Source: Symbiodinium natans (lineage: Eukaryota; Sar; Dinophyceae; Suessiales; Symbiodiniaceae). Taken from it: a stretch of 64,000 bases of DNA. The stretch lies in the NCBI GenBank assembly GCA_905221605.1, contig CAJNDS010000125.1, positions 91,001 through 155,000 of the forward strand, in the 5' to 3' direction. A program made the translations under genes and the position numbers. Shown here in pieces: positions 58,640 through 64,000 of this stretch (positions within the stretch are counted from its first letter, which is position 1; the number at the start of each line of letters is the position of its first letter). The notes beneath the pieces are model-generated. The model saw only the letters and a program-made list of their open reading frames with translations. It searched no databases and was not told where the DNA came from.

Positions 58640-58735
58640 CATCGGGCAGAGGCGCGAGCAAGTACCGCCGAGCAAGACGGCAAACTCGGCATCTGCAGCT
58701 GCGGCGCGAAGCCTGCGTCACTTTTCTCGATCACA
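58640..58735 (-). CDS. Exon with PPR-like segment
   Basis: The minus strand reads LPSCSAVLARASARWQKSLL, resembling a PPR turn (S-x-SAVLAR...RW). A second PPR gene is possible but rests on one repeat. Confidence 0.45.
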
Positions 58736-58839
58736 GGCGGGAAGCCCTAAACCGAAACCCTCACAGCCTTAAACCCTAAACCCTAAACCCGACACCCTAA
58801 ACCCTGCGCCCTGACCCTAAACCTTTTCACCCTCTACTC

Positions 58840-58934
58840 CCTGGCCCGCGATTACAAGAATTTGGCCCTTGCTGTGTGCTCTTCGCCCATCGGAGCCCCT
58901 AAAGCCCTGACCCACGAGAGCCGTACTTGGAGGT
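58840..58934 (-). CDS. Exon downstream of an introner
   Basis: After the introner end CTCCAAG the minus strand reads TALVGQGFRGSDGRRAHSKG, then QILVIAGQGVEG. Joined to GVH upstream of the element. Confidence 0.6.
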
Positions 58935-59083
58935 TCATGGGACTTAAGAACCACTTTTGACTGGGCTTATAACCCTACTTATAATTGGGATAAACCCTAT
59001 AAGGCCTTTTAGGGGTATTGTAGGTAGGGTTATAAGTACAGTTATAAGTGGTTAGTAAGTACCATGAACCTTCAAGTAAACTG
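58931..59083. mobile_element. Introner, GGAGGTTCATGG family
   Basis: Ends CTTGGAGGTTCATGGGACTT and AAGTACCATGAACCTTCAAG are inverted. Interior of nested inverted AT-rich words (CTTATAACCCTACTTATAA and TTATAAGTACAGTTATAAG). Flanking GTAC/GTTTAC suggests a short target duplication. Confidence 0.8.
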
Positions 59084-59289
59084 CACGCCGCTCCGCGGGT
59101 TTGGGGTGTCGGGGTTTGGGGTTTAGGGCTTTTGATACATTAGGAACCCAAGGACTGTTGTGTGGGGTACCTAAGTTCCCACCTTTTTCCTGAGAATCCA
59201 TTTCAGCTCTCAGACAACCCTTCAAGACCCTGAACTGAGCCCAAAAGGAGCAGGAAAACCCTCAACTCTCAACCCCTCGAGTGCCCACC

Positions 59290-59370
59290 CTAAACCCTAA
59301 CCCTACACCCTACACCCTAAACCCTAAACCCTAAACCCTAAACCCTAAACCCTAAACCCTAAACCCTAAA
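59290..59370 (-). repeat. CCCTAAA array
   Basis: About 10 units. Confidence 0.95.
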
Positions 59371-59569
59371 CCTTTGAACCATGAACTTGGGAGGGCCCTC
59401 ATCGCACGTAGTGCTATCTCACCCATGCATTTTCAGGCAACCCTTCAACCCAAGACCCCAAAACCCCCAAAGCCCCAAGAAACCCAAAACCCTGAGCCCA
59501 AAGCCCTCAAAACCCCCAACCCACAGCCACCCCCTAAACACGCTCAAGGTAAAGACCCCCCTTCATCCA

Positions 59570-59650
59570 AGCCGACCTCACTCCTGCAGCGCGCATCGCG
59601 CAGCGCGCGCTGCACGCGCGCAGCACGCGCGGTCGCGCGGAGGGCCCCTC
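59570..59650 (-). CDS. Exon, Arg/Ala-rich
   Basis: The minus strand reads RALRATARAARVQRALRDAR, then CRSEVGLDEGG. Strongly basic helix. GC-rich GCGC palindromes arise from the Ala/Arg codons. Confidence 0.6.
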
Positions 59651-59904
59651 ATTGTGGGAAGCCGAAAGCCTGGGCTGTTGGAAACGTCTACCTCGGGGGC
59701 TTTTGCTTGGGGATTTGGGTCTCCCCTGAACCCTAGAAGTCTAAAACGAAAAAACCCTAAACTACCCTAAAACCCCAAAAACCCTAAACGCTAAGAACCC
59801 TAAAACCCCTAAAACCCTGAAGCCATAAACCAAAAAACCTCAAGACCTGAATGCCGAACCCTGAAACTCCAGTCCGTAAACCGCAAACCCAGACCTTGCA
59901 CCTT

Positions 59905-60140
59905 TAGGGTTTAGGGTTTAGGGTTGAGGGTTTAGGGTTTAGGGTTTAGGGTTTAGGGGTTTAGGGGTTTAGGGTTTAGGGTTTAGGGTTTAGGGGTTAG
60001 GGTCTAGGGTTTAGGGTTTAGGGTTTAGGGTTTAGGGTTTAGGGTTTAGGGTTTGGGGTTTAGGGTTTAGGGTTTAGGGTTTAGGGTTTAGGGTTTAGGG
60101 TTTAGGGTTTAGGGTTTAGGGTTTAGGGCTAGGGTTTAGG
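59905..60140 (+). repeat. Long TTTAGGG array
   Basis: About 33 heptamers with a few TTTAGGGG. Confidence 0.97.
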
Positions 60141-60154
60141 GTGCTTTTGAGCCG

Positions 60155-60262
60155 GCTGGCCAGGACATTTGGCAGCTGCGGGAGCTCCTTGGGCATCGGA
60201 GGGAGGCCCTGGAGCACCTCCGCGCGAAGGCAGGGGATCCAAAACCCGAGGCCCCCGGACCT
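60155..60262 (-). CDS. Exon, both strands open
   Basis: The minus strand reads GLPPMPKELPQLPNVLASRL. The plus strand reads AGQDIWQLRELLGHRREALE. Context favours minus; the plus peptide is equally protein-like. Confidence 0.5.
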
Positions 60263-60375
60263 TAGGGTTTAGGGTTTAGGGTTTAGGGTTAGGGGTTTAG
60301 GGTTTAGGGTTTAGGGTTTGGGGTTTGGGGTTTAGGGTTTAGGGTTTAGGGTTTAGGGGTTGAGGGTTGAGGGTT
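60263..60375 (+). repeat. TTTAGGG array
   Basis: About 15 heptamers with TTGAGGG at the end. Confidence 0.95.
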
Positions 60376-60699
60376 GATGGCTTAGGGTTTAGGGTCTAGG
60401 GAACTCGTTTGGCTTTGAGAATTAGGGTTCAGGGTCTGGGGTTTAGGATTTTGAGCTTCGTGAAGGCCTTCGAAATCTTGGCCCAAAGATGAGCACCTTT
60501 TGAAGGGAGATGTAAGGTCTCACGAACCTCTTCCCAAAGAGTTCCCCCCCCCCTTAAACCCTAAACCCTAATTCCAAAAACCCTAAACTCTAAGCCCTAA
60601 GCCCTAAGCCCTAAGCCCTAAACCCTAAACCCTAAGCCCTAAACCCTAAACCCTAAACCCTAAACCCTAAACCCCAAACTTGGGTTTATGGTTTCGGGG

Positions 60700-60750
60700 C
60701 CGGGCACTTCGTGCTTTGTAGCAGTGCCTCCGGCTTGCAGAGGCCAACCC
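60700..60750 (-). CDS. Short exon
   Basis: Minus strand: GGTATKHEVPGPET or PEALLQSTKCPAPKP. Confidence 0.4.
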
Positions 60751-60804
60751 TGAGCCACCCTGAGCCCTAAACCCTTCTACGCGAGATCCAGACAGCCCTG
60801 AACC

Positions 60805-60895
60805 TTTAGGGTTTAGGGTTTAGGGTTTAGGGTTTAGGGTTTAGGGTTTAGGGTTTAGGGTTTAGGGTTTCGGGTTTAGGGTTTAGGGTTTGGGG
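60805..60895 (+). repeat. TTTAGGG array
   Basis: About 12 heptamers. Confidence 0.95.
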
Positions 60896-60904
60896 TGTTG
60901 GAGG

Positions 60905-60970
60905 TTTGCGCTTCTCTTGCGGCACCTGCTGCACCGTTTCGACTGGCAGCTCCTGCAGCTCCTGTCGCTG
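60905..60970 (-). CDS. Exon, Gln-rich
   Basis: After CACATCAG the minus strand reads RQELQELPVETVQQVPQEKR, then KPP. Gln/Glu-rich, coiled-coil-like. Confidence 0.65.
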
Positions 60971-60999
60971 ATGTGAGGAGATGCTGCTATGTGCGTTTA

Positions 61000-61556
61000 G
61001 GGTTTGGGGTTTAGGGTTTAGGGTTTAGGGTTTGGGGTTTAGGGTTTAGGGTTTAGGGTTTAGGGTTTCGGGTTTCGGGTTTAGGGTTTGGGGTTTAGGG
61101 TTTGGGGTTTGGGGTGTGGGGTTTGGGGTTTAGAGTTTAGGGTTTGGGGTTTAGGTTTGGGGTGTAGGGTTTAGGGTTTAGGGTTTAGGGTTTAGGGTTT
61201 AGGGTTTAGGGTTTAGGGTTTAGGGTTTAGGGTTTAGGTTTAGGGGTTAGGGTTTAGGGTTTAGGGTTTTGGGTTTAGGGTTTAGGGTTTAGGGTTTAGG
61301 GTTTAGGGTTTAGGGTTTAGGGTTTAGGGTTTAGGGTTTGGGGTTTGGGGTTTGGGGGTTTAGGGTTTGGGGTTTAGGGTTTAGGGTTTCGGGTTTAGGG
61401 TTTAGGGTTTGGGGTTTGGGGGTTTAGGGTTTGGGGTTTAGAGTTTAGGGTTTGGGGTTTAGGTTTGGGGTGTAGGGTTTAGGGTTTAGGGTTTGGGGTT
61501 TGGGGTTTGGGGTTTAGGGTTTGGGGCTTAGGGTTTAGGGTTTAGGGTTTAGGGTC
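61000..61556 (+). repeat. Longest telomere-like array, 557 bp
   Basis: About 79 heptamers mixing TTTAGGG and TTTGGGG. A higher-order unit of about 320 bp appears: GTTTAGAGTTTAGGGTTTGG followed by GTTTAGGTTTGGGGTGTAGG occurs near 61128 and again near 61436. Confidence 0.97.
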
Positions 61557-61841
61557 ATGGGACAGCGTCCGGAGGTACAGAATCGTACCTTGTACCGCGC
61601 AGTACATATACAGCAACGCATAGTTTGGGGCCGATTCAGAAAGAAAACGCACAAGGCACGCCATTGTAGAGGCATGGCGAGGGAGCGGGTCATGTCAGAG
61701 GACGAGCGTGCCTCGGGTCACGGGATTCAGACGCGAGGGAGAGAGGGCCGGCAAGACCTCAAAACCGTAATCCTTGCAACCCTAAAACACATTGGCTATG
61801 CGACCAGCGACCATCACTGCAAGCTGATTCAGCAAAGTTAA
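61557..61841 (+). CDS. Possible 94-codon plus-strand frame
   Basis: ATG directly after the array. Reads RIVWGRFRKKTHKARHCRGM, then TLKHIGYATSDHHCKLIQQS. Very basic, non-repetitive, no recognised family. The only sizeable plus-strand candidate without a better minus alternative. Confidence 0.3.
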   Translation: MGQRPEVQNRTLYRAVHIQQRIVWGRFRKKTHKARHCRGMARERVMSEDERASGHGIQTRGREGRQDLKTVILATLKHIGYATSDHHCKLIQQS

Positions 61842-62084
61842 AGCCTACTGCGCATTTTTCAGAAACACCCGACTCGAGACTGACAGCTTGTAGTTTCGGG
61901 CGCAGAGCTTGCTTTAGGACTCTAAGGCTTTAGCGCGCAGGGGCTGTAGGGAGCCCTGGGCACCCCCCCTCCAAAACCCTAAACCCTAAACCCTGAACCC
62001 TGAGCCCTAAACCCTAAACCCTAAACCCTAGACCCTAAACCCTAAACCCCTAAACCCCTAAAACCCTCAACCCTAAACCCTGGA

Positions 62085-62150
62085 ACCGAGTCCTGCTCGG
62101 GAGGGCTCGGAAGCTTCTTCTTCAAGCTCGCGCTGAGCCTCGACTGCGCT
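62085..62150 (-). CDS. Exon, charged helix
   Basis: After CTCTGCAG the minus strand reads AVEAQRELEEEASEPSRAGL, then CCAGG|GTTTAGGG. Confidence 0.7.
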
Positions 62151-62819
62151 GCAGAGAGGAGGGACGAAAGAGTGTTGGGGGTTTTAGGGTTTTAGGGTTT
62201 AGGCTTAGGGTTTGGGGTTTAGGGTTTAGGGTTTAGGGTTTAGGGTTCAGGGTTCAGGGTTCAGGGTTCAGGGTTTAGGTTTAGGGTTTAGGGTTAGAGT
62301 TTCGGGTATTTTAGTTTGGGGCTTTGGGGGTTGGGGGCTTAATGGTTCGGGTTTAGGGCTAGGACTTTTGGGGTTTTGTTGGGGCTTTGGGGGGGGTTTA
62401 GAGCTTTAGGCTCACCACCACCACCGCCCCAGCACGAACTACAGGAGCTGTATATAACGTCCTAGAGGCCTACTGCATAAAGCCCCCAAAAGCCCCAAAG
62501 GCAACTAACCCAAATCTCTTGTGGGGCCCATATCTCAACCAAGGGGCGACTTGGCGGTATCCACAGCTGCCTGGGTCCGAGGTTTAGGTTGAGGCTTTTT
62601 GGGCCTCTCGGGTTTCTAGAGCGTTTTAGGGTTTTTGGGGTTTTTAGGGTTTCTAGGGCTTTGTAGAGTTTGAGGGTTTAGAGGGTTTAGGGCTTCGGGT
62701 ATCCTTAACCCTTCAACACGACCTTGACTGCTCCCCCCCCCAATACCCCTCCCCGTTTCAGACCACCCGAGCATTTCAATGTGTGATGGTTCAGGGTTGA
62801 GGTTTCTTTCTCGAAACAG

Positions 62820-62880
62820 AGCTTAGATTGGGTCCCTTCCGGCGCATTTCAGAAATCTGAGCTCTGGCTCTGAAACCAAA
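62820..62880 (-). CDS. Possible short exon
   Basis: The minus strand reads ARAQISEMRRKGPNL after TTTCAG. Confidence 0.35.
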
Positions 62881-63009
62881 CCCCAAACCAAGATCCTGGT
62901 CAACAAACCCTAAACTTCGAAACCCTTAAACCCAAAAGCTCCCAAAAAAGATCCCGGTTAAGAAGCCCTAGAAGTTCCAAGCCCTAAAACCCTAAATCTC
63001 TAAACCCTC

Positions 63010-63050
63010 TCGCACGCCTGCTTCGCATGGAGCGACGCCTGGGCTGCTGC
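63010..63050 (-). CDS. Short exon
   Basis: The minus strand reads NPEAAAQASLHAKQACERV. Confidence 0.5.
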
Positions 63051-63292
63051 CTCGGGGTTCACTTACTGAAGAGTCTTTGGGTTTTAGGGTTTTTTTTTGG
63101 GGGGGGCTTTTCCTTAGACAGCTTTAGGTTTATAGGGAACCATTCAGCCCTGAGTAGACCCTTGAACCCCAAACACCAAACCCGAGATCCTAAAACCCAA
63201 ACCCTAAACCCTAAACCTTGAACCCCAAACCCTAAACCCAAAATAACCCCAAACCCTAAACCCTAAACCCTAAACCCTAAACCCCCACCCCA

Positions 63293-63370
63293 TGCCTGGT
63301 CCGCCAAGTCCGAAGCCGAGCCGATGTCGTCCGCCGAGTTCAGCGCCTCCTTTCGCAGGGCGCATGGGCG
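63293..63370 (-). CDS. Exon, unknown
   Basis: The minus strand reads LRKEALNSADDIGSASDLAD, then QAWG|GTGGGGG. CCCTAAA on the left, TTTAGGG on the right. Confidence 0.7.
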
Positions 63371-63390
63371 CAAGGCAAAAACAAAACATG

Positions 63391-63570
63391 GGGTTTAGGG
63401 TTTAGGGTTTAGGGTTTAGGGTTTAGGGTTTAGGGTTTAGGGTTTAGGGTTTAGGGTTTTGGGGGTTTAGGGTTTAGGGTTTAGGGTTTAGGGTTTAGGG
63501 TTTAGGGTTTTGGGGGTTTAGGGTTTAGGGGGTTTAGGGTTTAGGGTTTTGGGTTTTGGGGGTTTAGGGT
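63391..63570 (+). repeat. TTTAGGG array
   Basis: About 24 heptamers with inserted TTTTGGGGG. Confidence 0.95.
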
Positions 63571-63574
63571 CCGC

Positions 63575-64000
63575 CGACCCTGGCGGCGTGTTGGATGGGA
63601 AAAGGAGGTGAAAATCTTTCCCTCCTTACCCCCCCAAAACGCGGGGGGGGAGGGGGGTGGGGGGGGTCGGTGCACAATTTTTTCGTGGAGGACCGCGCCA
63701 CCCGCACAGCGTAAACAGGCGGTTCAGCACAGGGGGGTAGGGGCGCCCTCAGCAAAATCAGCGTTTTCCGCCCCCAAAACTCTGCTGAGCAGGCTGGGAT
63801 GATCTTCGAACCATCAACTATGCTCCAGCGGGGTCGGCGGCTTGAGCCGGAGGCTCTTAAATCCGGGCACACCCATACGTCCGTGGTCCGACGCCGTTAG
63901 GCGCCAGCCCTAGCTTTAGCTATAGCGGGGGGGGTTAAGCCGCTGACCCGGTTGGCTCCCCAACATCCGGCTCCAAATGCGGCTCCCGAAGGGCATCATA
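63575..64000. other. GC-rich repeat-free right edge
   Basis: Unlike the rest, this is unique GC-rich sequence with G/C runs (63636-63668). A 102-codon minus frame (63564-63872) and a short one starting at about 63998 (MMPFGSRIWSRMLGSQPGQR) are open. Could be intergenic, a dispersed repeat or an exon; not resolved. Confidence 0.35.

Noticed and set aside
59581-59640. Regulatory GC palindrome (GCGCGC-rich)
   Set aside because: Explained by Arg/Ala codons of a coding-like minus frame.

Overview
This window looks like nuclear DNA of a eukaryotic microalga, most likely a dinoflagellate. Four observations point there. (1) Plant/alveolate-type telomere heptamers (TTTAGGG/CCCTAAA) and their variants are scattered everywhere. 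(2) More than 100 short GC-rich islands (about 50-250 bp) between them read as protein, almost all on the minus strand. (3) In the one gene I could join exon by exon, the introns use GT, GC and GA donors. (4) Many introns are bounded by terminal inverted repeats with short target-site duplications, as in dinoflagellate introner elements. There is no operon structure, no prokaryote-like gene, and no tRNA, rRNA or CRISPR array that I can see. The assignment is inference; no species is claimed.

Layout. The long open frames in and next to the repeats are mostly artefacts (translated TTTAGGG, CA or TG repeats). The real coding signal is the islands. From right to left, which is the direction of transcription: 64.0-52.5 kb holds exons of one or more unrecognised genes. 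At 52.1-46.1 kb lies a pentatricopeptide-repeat (PPR) protein gene that I could reconstruct as 18 exons ending in a stop at 46106. At 45.6-40 kb are more exons plus a repeat-free island (43.1-44.9 kb) with a 140-codon frame. From 41.4 to 21.7 kb runs a long series of tiny exons, the last of which (21728-21948) ends in a stop. From 21.3 to 9.8 kb come further exons, with candidate stops at 17774 and 9798. From 9.1 kb to the left edge are more exons, running off the window. Gene borders other than that of the PPR gene are not resolved.

Main observation. Telomere-like arrays are not placed at random around the exons. On the plus strand the commonest arrangement is CCCTAAA array - exon - TTTAGGG array. 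In sense orientation, introns therefore tend to begin with (G)GTTTAGGG repeats, supplying a GT donor, and to end with CCCTAAA repeats, a CT-rich tract just before the AG. They behave like introns with telomeric terminal inverted repeats. Classical introners with non-telomeric inverted ends are interspersed, and several carry a telomere-like array inside. I suggest that telomere-like DNA has become an intron-forming or intron-expanding sequence here. Exon borders outside the PPR gene are approximate (plus or minus about 10 bp), all translations were done by eye, and no homology search was possible.
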